64,000 nt of DNA, from positions 3,427,242 through 3,491,241 of the forward strand of contig NZ_LR134477.1 in NCBI RefSeq assembly GCF_900637975.1. Reading direction: 5' to 3'. A program made the position numbers and the translations under genes. Source of the stretch: Actinomyces viscosus. Its GTDB lineage: Bacteria; Actinomycetota; Actinomycetes; Actinomycetales; Actinomycetaceae. Of this stretch, positions 1 through 8,550 are shown one piece after another. The notes beneath the pieces were generated by a model, which was not told where the DNA came from, searched no databases, and saw nothing but the letters and a program-made list of their open reading frames with translations. Every line of letters starts with the position of its first letter. Within the stretch, counting starts at the first letter, position 1.

Positions 1-1921
1 GTGAGGTAGCCAGGTCGGACGTGTAAGTCGATGGCTTGCTGTCGGCGAGTTCTCTATGGATTTCAGTGGCTTTGCGACTGGATGTCAATGCTTCTTTAAA
101 TTGTCCGTTCTTGCCTTGCAGGACTCCGAGTTCCCCTTGTCGGCGTGCATAGTCAGCCCGTTCTTTCTCGGTTGCGTCTCGGGTGGGAACAGGGGTGTTT
201 GCTGCACGTTCAGCCAAAGTGAGCTTCATGGGGAGCGCGAAGTATATTTCATCATTTAGTGCATGTGCTGCTTCATAAGCCTTGTCTGGATCGATGTGGG
301 AGTCGGTGGCGCTTAGGAGCCTGGTGAGGCCTGTCGCGAGGTTGGGGCTCTGGGTGTTGATGGCCTGGGCCTGTACCACCTGAGTGACCTCTGCCAGTAC
401 TTCGTTGAGAATCTGTCCTACGTGCTCATTGAGGTGAGGATCTGTCGAGGCGCGTTCGAGGACCGTCCACGTTCGTAGGGATGACTCTCCCACTCTCCTC
501 GGGGACAGCAGTTCGCGGAGAAGAAAGTCCAGGTTCGCGGACTCGGAGGCGATGAGGTGCTCACCGATACGGTCCGGCTCGAGGTGACCGCACCACGTAC
601 CTGAACGCTCATCGCCCGTGGCGGGAGGTGGGTAGCAGCGTCTTAGCCACTGTGCGAGGTCCTTGCTATGTTCACCAGGATTCGTGGGAAGGAGGTTGAG
701 GAGACTGACAGCATCATCCTCATTCTGGATATCGACGAGCGTGGCGGCCGACACCGCTTGCCGCGCCAGATCCCGATCGAAGGGGACCGACGCAGGCCAG
801 TGGGAGCACCAGTATTTCTCCTCATGATGAAGAACCTCATCGAACAACTCGTCGGGGGAGCGACCGCGCTGAGCGTTTGGTAAGGGGCGCGCATTCAGGA
901 AGGCGTCGACTGTGACGAGTAGGGGCTGCGCGTACACGGGATCAGTGAGATGATCGAGGAGGTCGCTTGACGGCGTCGAACCAGGTGACTCGGCGAACGA
1001 TGTATATGCCAGAGTGAACAGTTCCCTTCGCTCTGTATCGGACAGTTCCTCGTTGTTGAGCACGATTGTCGAGGCGACGTCGAGAAGACGATCGAGGCCT
1101 TCATTATGGGAATCCTGAGGGCGAAGAGTGTCAACCCACTCATTGGACCCCTGGCGGGTGGTGGGGAGCGGTGAGGGGCGACGTACCAGGAAGACGAGTC
1201 GCACCCGCTGTCTCTCGGGATCCTCGGCTGCGTGGAGAGCAGAGGTGATGGCCTCCTTCACTATGTCAGGCCGGCCTTCGGCGTAGTCGACCACGAACAG
1301 TAGTGATGACATGTCTTCGCTGGACGTAGCGTCATCCAGCTGCTTGACCTCCTCCAGGAATCCGGCCTTCCAGGTATCAGCGTTTTGATGTGGAGTACCG
1401 GCCGCTGCCAGGCTCCGGCAGAGCTCCACACCGAGTCGGGTCTTTCCGGATCCCCCGTCCCCACCCAGAACGTGGATCGCAAATCGCTCCTCGCTTCGCG
1501 CCCACGTCTCCAAGCGGGTGAGTACCTCTGCGCGGTCGAGGAAGGGAACCGGGGTCGACTTGGCGGTCAGAAGTCGGACAATGTTCATTCCTTCGGCTGT
1601 GTGTTCCCGTCGCGGCTGGGCGGGTTCCAGAGTCAACCGTTGGTTTCCAAGCTCGACTGTGAAAGGAGGGCGAACCGCTGGAAGTTGCTGCTTGCGTGCG
1701 GTGATGCGTTGCGCTCGTTGCCTTCGTTTCCACTTCTCCCAGGTCCGTTTGCCGAACCGGATCGCTAGGGGGATGACAGCCGCTGTCATGATCAGACTGG
1801 CGATAAACGCGACGAAGGGATGGTTTTTCCAGAGATCGTCCAGCGGACTGAACCAGTTGATCCACGACTGGCCGGAGGGCGTCGTCGGCGAGGGCATGGG
1901 TGAAGGGGGCGGCTCTGTCAC
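1..1921 (-). CDS. Membrane-anchored STAND-type P-loop NTPase with TPRs, cut by the left edge
   Basis: One open frame of about 640 codons runs from a GTG at 1921 (gagg 8 nt upstream; in-frame TGA at about 1992-1994) past position 1 with no stop in the window. Visible order: a proline-rich N-terminus; one membrane segment at residues ~36-56 (FVAFIASLIMTAAVIPLAI); a basic KRTWEKWKRRQRAQR stretch; a Walker A motif GGDGGSGKT at ~153-161; a Walker B-like LLFVVDYAE near 208-216; a helical middle region; and, near the left edge, a TPR unit (EALTSSRKATEIHRELAD, then PSTYTSDLAT) matching those of the next gene upstream. This layout is typical of STAND signalling ATPases that oligomerise after ligand sensing by repeats. 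Which stimulus or effector is involved cannot be seen. An internal ATG at 1897 is the alternative start. The reading frame is clear; the function is inferred. Confidence 0.75.
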   Translation of the reverse strand, partial: MTEPPPSPMPSPTTPSGQSWINWFSPLDDLWKNHPFVAFIASLIMTAAVIPLAIRFGKRTWEKWKRRQRAQRITARKQQLPAVRPPFTVELGNQRLTLEPAQPRREHTAEGMNIVRLLTAKSTPVPFLDRAEVLTRLETWARSEERFAIHVLGGDGGSGKTRLGVELCRSLAAAGTPHQNADTWKAGFLEEVKQLDDATSSEDMSSLLFVVDYAEGRPDIVKEAITSALHAAEDPERQRVRLVFLVRRPSPLPTTRQGSNEWVDTLRPQDSHNEGLDRLLDVASTIVLNNEELSDTERRELFTLAYTSFAESPGSTPSSDLLDHLTDPVYAQPLLVTVDAFLNARPLPNAQRGRSPDELFDEVLHHEEKYWCSHWPASVPFDRDLARQAVSAATLVDIQNEDDAVSLLNLLPTNPGEHSKDLAQWLRRCYPPPATGDERSGTWCGHLEPDRIGEHLIASESANLDFLLRELLSPRRVGESSLRTWTVLERASTDPHLNEHVGQILNEVLAEVTQVVQAQAINTQSPNLATGLTRLLSATDSHIDPDKAYEAAHALNDEIYFALPMKLTLAERAANTPVPTRDATEKERADYARRQGELGVLQGKNGQFKEALTSSRKATEIHRELADSKPSTYTSDLATS

Positions 1922-2101
1922 GGTGCGGACCTCGGGGATGGGAGGGAGTCGGTTCCCCTGGAGTCTACCGAGCAGCTGCTCGGTTTCTCACGGATCGCCG
2001 GCCACTGGCGCTGCGGAAGGAATATGACCCGCTACAAGCAGCGGCGTTGCGGGCCACCTGCGCTGGTCGGCCCTGATCGGGGACGTAGTTCACCCACGAG
2101 C

Positions 2102-2179
2102 ACTGCGTTGTCTCGCTGACGACTGAGGTCTGCCCTCAGTCGTCAGCGAGAGAAGTACGTTCTGGACGGAGAACGCAGT
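2102..2179. repeat. Nested perfect palindrome with ACTG/CAGT ends
   Basis: Inner arms 2111-2128 and 2134-2151 are an 18-bp perfect inverted repeat around a 5-nt loop. Outer arms ACTGCGTT (2102-2109) and AACGCAGT (2172-2179) pair as well. It lies between the TPR gene and the NTPase gene. It could terminate or attenuate transcription, but there is no U-tract. It resembles the palindrome at 57640-57697 in its ACTG/CAGT ends and CTCGC...GA.GAC core. Confidence 0.7.
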
Positions 2180-2340
2180 TCCCGATCCGCTCGGTCGACT
2201 GCTCCACGCTGGCACGGCGGCACGTCCGAGCTGGCCAGGTTGGTGCGCCCCGGGTTGGCGTTCGCAGATGATGACTGCTGATGGCGTCGTCACTGACCGG
2301 GGCGCGTATCAGGGGAGTGTCCGCTAAGGGCTCGGGCCAC

Positions 2341-2453
2341 TACTGCATGAGGTTGGGGTTCTACTGGCCAGGGGTTGTGCGTACTCCACGAGCCTCCGCA
2401 CCTCGTGGAGTACACCCATCTACCTGCCAGTGGCACCCGGCTCTCGTGCAGTA
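2341..2453. repeat. Long three-tier imperfect fold-back sequence
   Basis: Three nested arm pairs share one centre: TACTGCATGAG (2341-2351) with CTCGTGCAGTA (2443-2453), one mismatch; ACTGGCCAGG with CCTGCCAGT, one bulge; and a perfect 12-bp core GTACTCCACGAG (2381-2392) with CTCGTGGAGTAC (2402-2413). As RNA this would be one ~113-nt hairpin. Nothing coding overlaps it convincingly. With the palindrome at 2102-2179 it fills most of the 620-bp gap 1922-2541, in which I see no gene. Confidence 0.6.
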
Positions 2454-2541
2454 CCAGCGGCTGCCGCATGAACGCCGCCGTCCCGCCATTCGTATCCGCA
2501 TCACCGACCGACACGACCTCTGAAATGCCTCAGACGGAGGT

Positions 2542-4431
2542 TTACCGTGCCATCTGCTCTGTCACGGCCTCGATCTCCTGGCGGATGCGGGCGGCGTCGG
2601 CCTCCTTGCCGCTCCACTGGAGGACTGAGGCGTAGGTGCCCAAGGTGTCGGCGAGGCCCTGGCCGAAGGTCTGCGGCTGTGTGCGGGCCAGGCTCCGGTA
2701 GAGGTCCGCGGCCTCCCGCGCGGTCTCCAGGGCCTCGTCCCGGTGGCCGGCCTCGGCCAGGCGCTTGGCGAGCCGGTGCAGGCACGGAGCCAGTGCCGGG
2801 GCGTGGGTCGCGGGGTCCCGCTCAGCCAGCTCCCGGCGGATCTCCGCCGTCTCCCGGATCGCGGCCAGAGCGGCTGAGCGGTGCCCGGTATCGCCCAGGC
2901 ACTTTGCGACATTGTGCAGGCAGGCCGCCAGGTCCGGCTTGTAGGCGGCAGAGTCGATCTGCACCAGGCTGCGGTAGATCGTGACGGCCTCCTGGACGGC
3001 GGCCAGGGCCTCGTGCGTACGCCCGGCCCGGTTGAGGTTCAAGGTGAGAATATTGAGGGCCCGGGCGAGGTCGGCGGTGTAGGAGGCCGGATTGGCCCGC
3101 ACCAGGCGCCGGTAGATGCCGATGGACTCCCGGGTCGCGGTGAAGGACTCATGCAGCCGCCTGGCCGTGTACAGGCCGACGGCGAGGATGTACAGGGACT
3201 CGGCAAGAGCCGGGGTGTAGGTGGTGGGGCTGCTCCTCACCAGGGTGCGGCGGATGCTCACCACCTCGCGGGAGGCGGCCAGTGCACCGTCGAGGCGGTC
3301 GGCGTCGCGCAGGCAGGCGGCATGCGCCTTGAGAGCCCCGGCCAGATCGGGTAGGTGGGTGTCGGGGGCGCTGTGGGCCAGGGCCCTGCTGATGCCGACC
3401 GCCTCCTGGGTCGCGGCAAGCGCCTCATCATGCCGCCCCACGTCGCTCAGGCGCCGGGCCAGGGTTCCCAGGCAGCGGATGACCTCGGGGGAGTAGAGGG
3501 CGGGGGCGCGCCGGGCCAGCCCTCGGTAGAGCGCAGCGGCCTCCTCGGCCGCCTCCAGGGCTTCCTCCCGGCGGCCCACGGCGGCGCTGCAGTTGGCCAG
3601 GACCTCCAGGGACCCGGCCAGCTCGCTGGTGCAGGACCCCGGCTCCTCCTCATCAAGACGGCGGTAGAGGCCGACGGCCTCCCGGGCCTGATCGAGGGCC
3701 TCGACGACGTAACCGACCGTGCGCAGGCGCGGAGCCAGGCTGCTCAGGGCCGCCGCCAGCTCGGGGACCTGGGCGTCCGGATCGGCCTGGACCAGACGTC
3801 GTCGGACGCTGATGGCCTGCTGGGCGGTGACGAAGGTATCGCTCGGCCTCCCGGACTCGCTCAGACGGCAGGCGAGCGTGGTCAGGGCCACCGCCAGGCC
3901 GGCGTCGTAGGTGCGAGGGGCCTCCCGGGCCAGGCTCCGGAAGAGGCCGACGGACTCCTGGGCGGTGGCCAGGGCGTCGCGCAGCTCACCGGCCGCACTC
4001 AGGTCGGCCGCGAGCCGACACAGCGACTCGGCCAGGCCGGGGGCATGGGCGTCGTAGTCCTGCTGGGTCAGGCGCCGTCGGATCCGGGCCGTCTCCCGTG
4101 AGATGCCGACTCCCTCGCGGATCCGGCGGGCCTGGCTCAGGCGCAGGGCCAGCACCGACAGGCCCTCGGCGAGATCGGCCAGGTAGAGGTCCGGGTTCAA
4201 CCGGGCCAGGCCCCGGAGGATCTGACCGGCCTCCCTCGCGGCATCCAGTGCCTCGCCGCGGCGTCCCGAGCCGGCCAGGCGCTCACTGAGCTCCAGCAGC
4301 CGGGCGGCGTGAGCGGCGCTCTCGGGGCTGACATAGGGGGAGAGGGACACGTCTGAAAGCCTCGGGCTCGGGAAACGGTGGTGAGTGCACGGTAGCCGGG
4401 GCCGGCCGGCATCGCGATGGGGAGACGTCAC
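2542..4431 (-). CDS. Tetratricopeptide-repeat protein with twelve uniform 46-residue units
   Basis: A 629-residue protein. After a ~60-residue N-terminus it consists of twelve consecutive units of exactly 46 residues plus a short C-terminal helix. Units follow the pattern (E/D)AL.A..EA..I.R.LA...P..Y...LA..L..LA..L...GR. They are longer than canonical 34-residue TPRs and resemble kinesin-light-chain/TPR_10-type repeats, so an elongated protein-binding solenoid is expected. There is no signal peptide, membrane segment or enzymatic domain. It lies upstream of, and on the same strand as, the TPR-containing NTPase, whose repeats match these in style, so the two may act together (inference). The first ATG (4431) is used here. 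A GTG near 4350 (VSLSPYVSPES) is possible, since the first ~27 residues look non-domain-like. Confidence 0.85.
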   Translation of the reverse strand: MTSPHRDAGRPRLPCTHHRFPSPRLSDVSLSPYVSPESAAHAARLLELSERLAGSGRRGEALDAAREAGQILRGLARLNPDLYLADLAEGLSVLALRLSQARRIREGVGISRETARIRRRLTQQDYDAHAPGLAESLCRLAADLSAAGELRDALATAQESVGLFRSLAREAPRTYDAGLAVALTTLACRLSESGRPSDTFVTAQQAISVRRRLVQADPDAQVPELAAALSSLAPRLRTVGYVVEALDQAREAVGLYRRLDEEEPGSCTSELAGSLEVLANCSAAVGRREEALEAAEEAAALYRGLARRAPALYSPEVIRCLGTLARRLSDVGRHDEALAATQEAVGISRALAHSAPDTHLPDLAGALKAHAACLRDADRLDGALAASREVVSIRRTLVRSSPTTYTPALAESLYILAVGLYTARRLHESFTATRESIGIYRRLVRANPASYTADLARALNILTLNLNRAGRTHEALAAVQEAVTIYRSLVQIDSAAYKPDLAACLHNVAKCLGDTGHRSAALAAIRETAEIRRELAERDPATHAPALAPCLHRLAKRLAEAGHRDEALETAREAADLYRSLARTQPQTFGQGLADTLGTYASVLQWSGKEADAARIRQEIEAVTEQMAR

Positions 4432-4507
4432 CGCGGGCGCGCCCCGTCTGCCGCTCCTTTAGAATCGGGACAGGGTCGGTACTGGGATCGCGAGGAAGGG
4501 AGCAGGT

Positions 4508-5212
4508 GTGGGCGCGCTGTTCAGCCTGGACCACGTGGGGGTCCAGGTCGTTGCGATGACGGCCACCTTCCTCCTGTGCCTGACGCTGGGAGCCGAGCGC
4601 CACCTGCGCCACAAGGACGCCGGCGTCAAGACGCACGTCCTGGTGGGGCTGGGCTCATGCCTGTTCACCCTCGTGTCCGCCTACGGCTTCGCCCCGATCA
4701 CCGGTTCCGACATCTCCGTGGACCCCAGCCGCGTGGCCGCGCAGATCGTCTCCGGTATCGGCTTCCTGGGCGCCGGGGTCATCTTCGTCAACAACGACAC
4801 CGTCCGCGGACTGACCACCGCCGCCACCGTCTGGCTCAGCGCCGCCATCGGCATGGCGTGCGGGGCGGGCATGATCCCCCTGGCGGTCACCGCCGTCGCG
4901 CTCGACTACGTCGTCGTCCTGCTGCTGGGGCCCCTCACCTCACGCCTGCAGCGCCGCCGTGGCGAGGTGACCGTGCGGATCGACTACGAGGTCGGCCGCG
5001 CCATCATGCCCGAGATCCTTCAGGCCGCCACGGCCTCCGGCTTCACCGCCACCCTGGAGGAGACCGAGATGATCCGCGGCGAGCACGGGCGCACCATGAA
5101 CGCCGTCATGCGCTTCCACGGGCAGCGGCCCGCCGCCCACCTCATCGAGGCCCTCTCCGGGCTCGACGGCGTCGACGGCGTCGAGTGCCTCGAGGGCGGC
5201 CGGCTCGACTGA
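4508..5212 (+). CDS. MgtC/SapB family membrane protein
   Basis: A 234-residue protein starting at GTG 4508 after a purine-rich ggaagggagcaggt. The N-terminal ~130 residues hold several hydrophobic helices and the MgtC-family pattern GAERHLRHKDAGVKTHVLVG, then GIGFLGAGVIF and GLTTAATVWLSAAIGMACG. The C-terminal ~90 residues form a soluble ACT-like domain (VTVRIDYEVG...). MgtC proteins are known for growth at low magnesium, modulation of the F1Fo ATPase and virulence in several pathogens; direct Mg2+ transport is not established. It is divergent from the TPR gene across only 76 bp, which must hold both promoters. No magnesium riboswitch is visible upstream. Confidence 0.88.
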   Translation: MGALFSLDHVGVQVVAMTATFLLCLTLGAERHLRHKDAGVKTHVLVGLGSCLFTLVSAYGFAPITGSDISVDPSRVAAQIVSGIGFLGAGVIFVNNDTVRGLTTAATVWLSAAIGMACGAGMIPLAVTAVALDYVVVLLLGPLTSRLQRRRGEVTVRIDYEVGRAIMPEILQAATASGFTATLEETEMIRGEHGRTMNAVMRFHGQRPAAHLIEALSGLDGVDGVECLEGGRLD

Positions 5213-5251
5213 GCCCGACGGCGGGCCCCTCCAGCTCCAGTCCTATTCCTC

Positions 5252-6736
5252 CTACTCCAGGGCCCGGATGATGGCCTCGACCGTGTCCTTGGCGTCGCCG
5301 AAGAGCATCGAGGTGTTCTCCCGGAAGAAGAGCGGGTTGTCCACCCCGGCGTAGCCGGTGGCCATGGACCGCTTGAAGACGATGACCCGTCCGGCCTCCC
5401 ACACGTGCAGCACCGGCATGCCCGCGATCGGTGAGCCCGGCTCCTGGGCCGCGGGGTTCACCGTGTCGTTGGCCCCGATGATGAGGACGACGTCGACGTC
5501 GTCGAAGGAGTCATTGACCTCGTCCATCTCCAGGACGATGTCGTAGGGGACCTTCGCCTCGGCCAGCAGCACGTTCATGTGCCCGGGTAGGCGGCCGGCC
5601 ACCGGGTGGATGCCGAAGGTGACCTCCACGCCCTCCGAGCGCAGCATCTCGGTGAGGGTGGCCACCGGGTACTGGGCCTGGGCGACGGCCATCCCATAGC
5701 CGGGGGTGATGACCACGCGTCGGGAGGCCTGCAGCAGGTGGGCCACCTGGGTGGCGTCGGTCTCGTCCACCGATCCCTCGTGCCGGGCGCCGCCCGCGGC
5801 CGCGGAGGTCGAGTCGGTGCCGTAGCCGCCCAGCAGCACCGAGACGAAGGAGCGGTTCATGGCCTGGCACATGAGGTAGGACAGGTACGCCCCCGAGGAG
5901 CCCACCAGCGCGCCGGTGATGATGAGCAGGTCGTTATCCACCATGAAGCCGGTGAAGGCCGAGGCCCACCCCGAGTAGGAATTCATGATCGAGACGACCA
6001 CCGGCATATCGCCGCCGCCGATCGCCAGTACCAGGTGGGCGCCCAGAACCAGGGAGATCGCCGTCATCGCCGCGAGGAGTGCCCAGCCGGTGCCGGAGCC
6101 GGCCGGCACGCTCATGAAGCCCACCATGAGGAGCAGGGAGGCGACGAGGGCCGCCAGGTTGAGCACGTTGCGACCCGGCAGCGTCAGCGGACGCCCCGGC
6201 ACCCGGCCGGAGAGCTTGAGGGCCGCCAGGATCGAGCCGGTGAAGGTCACCCCTCCGACGAACACGCCCAGGAAGACCTCGCCCAGGTGGAAGGCCCCCA
6301 GCGAGGCGGACAGCGCGTCGGGGGAGACGTAGGAGTTGTAACCCACCAGGACCGCCGCCAGTCCCACGAGCCCGTTGAGCACGGCGATGAGCTGGGGCAT
6401 CCCGGTCATGGCCACGCGCCTGGCCACCACCAGCCCGATGACCGAGCCCAGGGCCAGTCCCATGGCGATGAGCAGCAGCGTCGGCAGCACGCCCCGTGCC
6501 GGGTGACTGCTCAGGGCCAGGCCGATGGCGGCGAGCACCGCCACACCCATGCCGACGGCGCCCGCCACGTTGCCGGCCACCGCCGTCTCGTGGCGGGACA
6601 GGCCGGCGGCGGCCAGGATGAACAGGATCGCGGCGGCGATGTAGGCCAGGACCACCGGTGAGGGCAGTGACGGCACGGCGGCGGTCAGCAGCTCCGACGA
6701 CGATGCCGGGGCCAGGGTCACCATCTGAGTCATCAT
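5252..6736 (-). CDS. pntB: NAD(P) transhydrogenase subunit beta
   Basis: A 494-residue membrane protein. Residues ~25-290 hold about nine hydrophobic helices. The C-terminal ~200 residues are the soluble NADP(H)-binding domain III, with [27 protein letters not shown] and the NADP-loop region [12 protein letters not shown], then [11 protein letters not shown] near the end. With PntA it forms the proton-translocating transhydrogenase that couples hydride transfer between NADH and NADP+ to the proton gradient. It follows pntA by 12 bp. An AGGAGG stands just before two consecutive ATGs and a third ATG (MMTQM). SD spacing favours the second or third ATG, so the true start may be a few residues downstream. 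Confidence 0.95.
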   Translation of the reverse strand: MMTQMVTLAPASSSELLTAAVPSLPSPVVLAYIAAAILFILAAAGLSRHETAVAGNVAGAVGMGVAVLAAIGLALSSHPARGVLPTLLLIAMGLALGSVIGLVVARRVAMTGMPQLIAVLNGLVGLAAVLVGYNSYVSPDALSASLGAFHLGEVFLGVFVGGVTFTGSILAALKLSGRVPGRPLTLPGRNVLNLAALVASLLLMVGFMSVPAGSGTGWALLAAMTAISLVLGAHLVLAIGGGDMPVVVSIMNSYSGWASAFTGFMVDNDLLIITGALVGSSGAYLSYLMCQAMNRSFVSVLLGGYGTDSTSAAAGGARHEGSVDETDATQVAHLLQASRRVVITPGYGMAVAQAQYPVATLTEMLRSEGVEVTFGIHPVAGRLPGHMNVLLAEAKVPYDIVLEMDEVNDSFDDVDVVLIIGANDTVNPAAQEPGSPIAGMPVLHVWEAGRVIVFKRSMATGYAGVDNPLFFRENTSMLFGDAKDTVEAIIRALE

Positions 6737-6748
6737 CTCCTCCTCACC

Positions 6749-8311
6749 TCAGTCCTTCGTGAACATGGCGAGCATGCGGTGAGTGACCGCGAACCCGCCG
6801 ACGATGTTGATCGTGGCCAGGACCACCGCGATCAGGCTGATGGCGCTGATGAGCGGGTGGGGGTTGCCGACCTGCGAGATCGCCCCGACCAGGATGATCC
6901 CCGAGATCGCGTTGGTCACCGACATGAGCGGCGTGTGCAGGGCGGGAGTCACGTTGGAGATGACGTGGAAGCCCAGGATCACCGAGAGCATGAGCACGAT
7001 GTAGTGGCTCGTGGCCGCCGGCGGCGTCACCAGGACCAGGGCGGCGCCCACCAGGCTCGCCGCGGCCAGTCCCAGCCACTGCCGGGAGCGCGAGCGTGCC
7101 TGCGCCGCCCGGGCGGCCTCGCGGGCCGCCTCCTGGGAGGCCGCGTCGTCGGCGGCCGCCTCCGCCGAGTGCCCCGGGGCCACAGCGGCCGAGACCTGGA
7201 TCGGGGGCGGGGGCCACATCACCTCGCCGTCGTGGGTCACCGTGATGGCGCGGACCACCTCGTCCTCCAGGTCCAGGGTGAGAACCCCGTCCTTGGCGGG
7301 GGTGAGCAGACCCAGCAGGTTGACGATGTTGCGCCCGTAGAGCTGGGAGGCCTGCGAGGGCAGCATCCCCGCCAGGTCCGTGTGCCCCACGATGGTGACG
7401 CCGCCGGCGGTGGTAACCACCTCGCCGGGCACCGTCAGCTCGGTGTTGCCGCCGGTGGCCGCCGCCATGTCGATGACGACCGAGCCGGGGCGCATGGCCT
7501 CGATCGCGCCCCGGTCCAGGAGCACCGGAGCGCGGCGGCCCGGGATGCTCGCCGTGGTGATGACGACGTCGGACTCAGCGGCCTGGCGGGCGTAGAGCGC
7601 GTTGGCCGCAGCCGCCTGGTCGGCGTCCATCTCCTTGGCGTAGCCGTCGGAGGAGACCTCCTGAGCGCGGGGCAGCGGCACGAACTGCGCCCCCATGGAA
7701 CGGACCTGGTCGGCGACCTCGGGACGCACGTCGGAGCCGCGCACCTGCGCGCCCAGGGAGCAGGCGGTCCCGATCGCCGACAGCCCGGCGACGCCCGCAC
7801 CGATGACGTAGACGGTCGCCGGCGGGAACTTCCCCGCAGCGGTCACCTGCCCGCTGAACAGCCGGCCCAGGTGCGAGGCCGCCTCGATGACGGCCCGGTA
7901 GCCGGCGAGGTTCGCCTGCGAGGAGAGCACGTCCAGGGACTGAGCCCGAGACACCCTCGGGACCACGTCCAGGGCCAGACAGGTGATGCCCCGTTCCCGC
8001 AGCGCCTCAAGCAGCTCGGGCCGGCGCGCCGGGTCCAGCCGGCAGATGAGCACCGCGCCCCGGCTCATGAGGGCCAGGTGCTCCTCACTCGGGGCCGAGG
8101 CGCTCACCACGACCTCGCAGCCCCAGACCCGGGCGCCACCGGCGAGCTCGGCCCCGGCGGCCTCATAGGCGTCGTCGGGAAACTGCGCCCGCTCGCCGGC
8201 GCCGCGCTCGACCAGGACCTCGTAGCCCAGGCGGGTCATCCGCTCCACCGTCTGCGGGCTCGCAGCGGTGCGCGGCTGATCCGCCGGCTCGCGGGGAACT
8301 CCGATACGCAT
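6749..8311 (-). CDS. pntA: NAD(P) transhydrogenase subunit alpha
   Basis: 520 residues from ATG 8311, which has a well-placed ggaggcact Shine-Dalgarno; an ATG five codons upstream lacks one. Residues ~1-370 are the NAD(H)-binding domain I, with the Rossmann motif VIGAGVAGLSAIGTACSLGA and MPSQASQLYGRNIVNLLG. After a charged linker the last ~100 residues carry membrane helices (VGAALVLVTPP, HVISNVTPALHTPLMSVTNAISG). This is the single-chain alpha form seen in E. coli, not the split PntAA/PntAB form. It is the first gene of a pntAB operon; paired palindromes lie in its 5' region. Confidence 0.95.
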   Translation of the reverse strand: MRIGVPREPADQPRTAASPQTVERMTRLGYEVLVERGAGERAQFPDDAYEAAGAELAGGARVWGCEVVVSASAPSEEHLALMSRGAVLICRLDPARRPELLEALRERGITCLALDVVPRVSRAQSLDVLSSQANLAGYRAVIEAASHLGRLFSGQVTAAGKFPPATVYVIGAGVAGLSAIGTACSLGAQVRGSDVRPEVADQVRSMGAQFVPLPRAQEVSSDGYAKEMDADQAAAANALYARQAAESDVVITTASIPGRRAPVLLDRGAIEAMRPGSVVIDMAAATGGNTELTVPGEVVTTAGGVTIVGHTDLAGMLPSQASQLYGRNIVNLLGLLTPAKDGVLTLDLEDEVVRAITVTHDGEVMWPPPPIQVSAAVAPGHSAEAAADDAASQEAAREAARAAQARSRSRQWLGLAAASLVGAALVLVTPPAATSHYIVLMLSVILGFHVISNVTPALHTPLMSVTNAISGIILVGAISQVGNPHPLISAISLIAVVLATINIVGGFAVTHRMLAMFTKD

Positions 8312-8332
8312 AGTGCCTCCTTGCACGATACG

Positions 8333-8384
8333 GATGCCGTCGTCGGCATCTCACAAGAAACTATCGGCAAGATAGAAGTTCTTG
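8333..8384 (-). promoter_or_regulatory. Paired palindromes in the pntAB upstream region
   Basis: GATGCCG (8333-8339) and CGGCATC (8344-8350) form a small palindrome. Next to it CAAGAA (8354-8359) with TTCTTG (8379-8384) encloses CTATC (8361-8365) with GATAG (8371-8375). They sit 22-73 bp upstream of the pntA start, a suitable place for an operator. No regulator can be named. The rest of 8312-8550 shows nothing else I can support. Confidence 0.4.
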
Positions 8385-8550
8385 CGAGCTCGGGCAAGGG
8401 ACCGTTGGGTCCTCTCCAGCAGGGGAGATGGTGCGAGGGGCGTCGGGAGGACGATCGAGAGAGGTCGAATCGACAGCGCTCGACCAGTACCGGACCGGTA
8501 CTAGAGCAGTGTCAGGTCGGCGCCGGCTCAGGGGCGGTTCGGGGCCGGTC

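Noticed and set aside
1..1900. Several short frames on both strands at the left edge as separate genes
   Set aside because: They are out-of-phase pieces of one long minus-strand frame that has no stop within the window.
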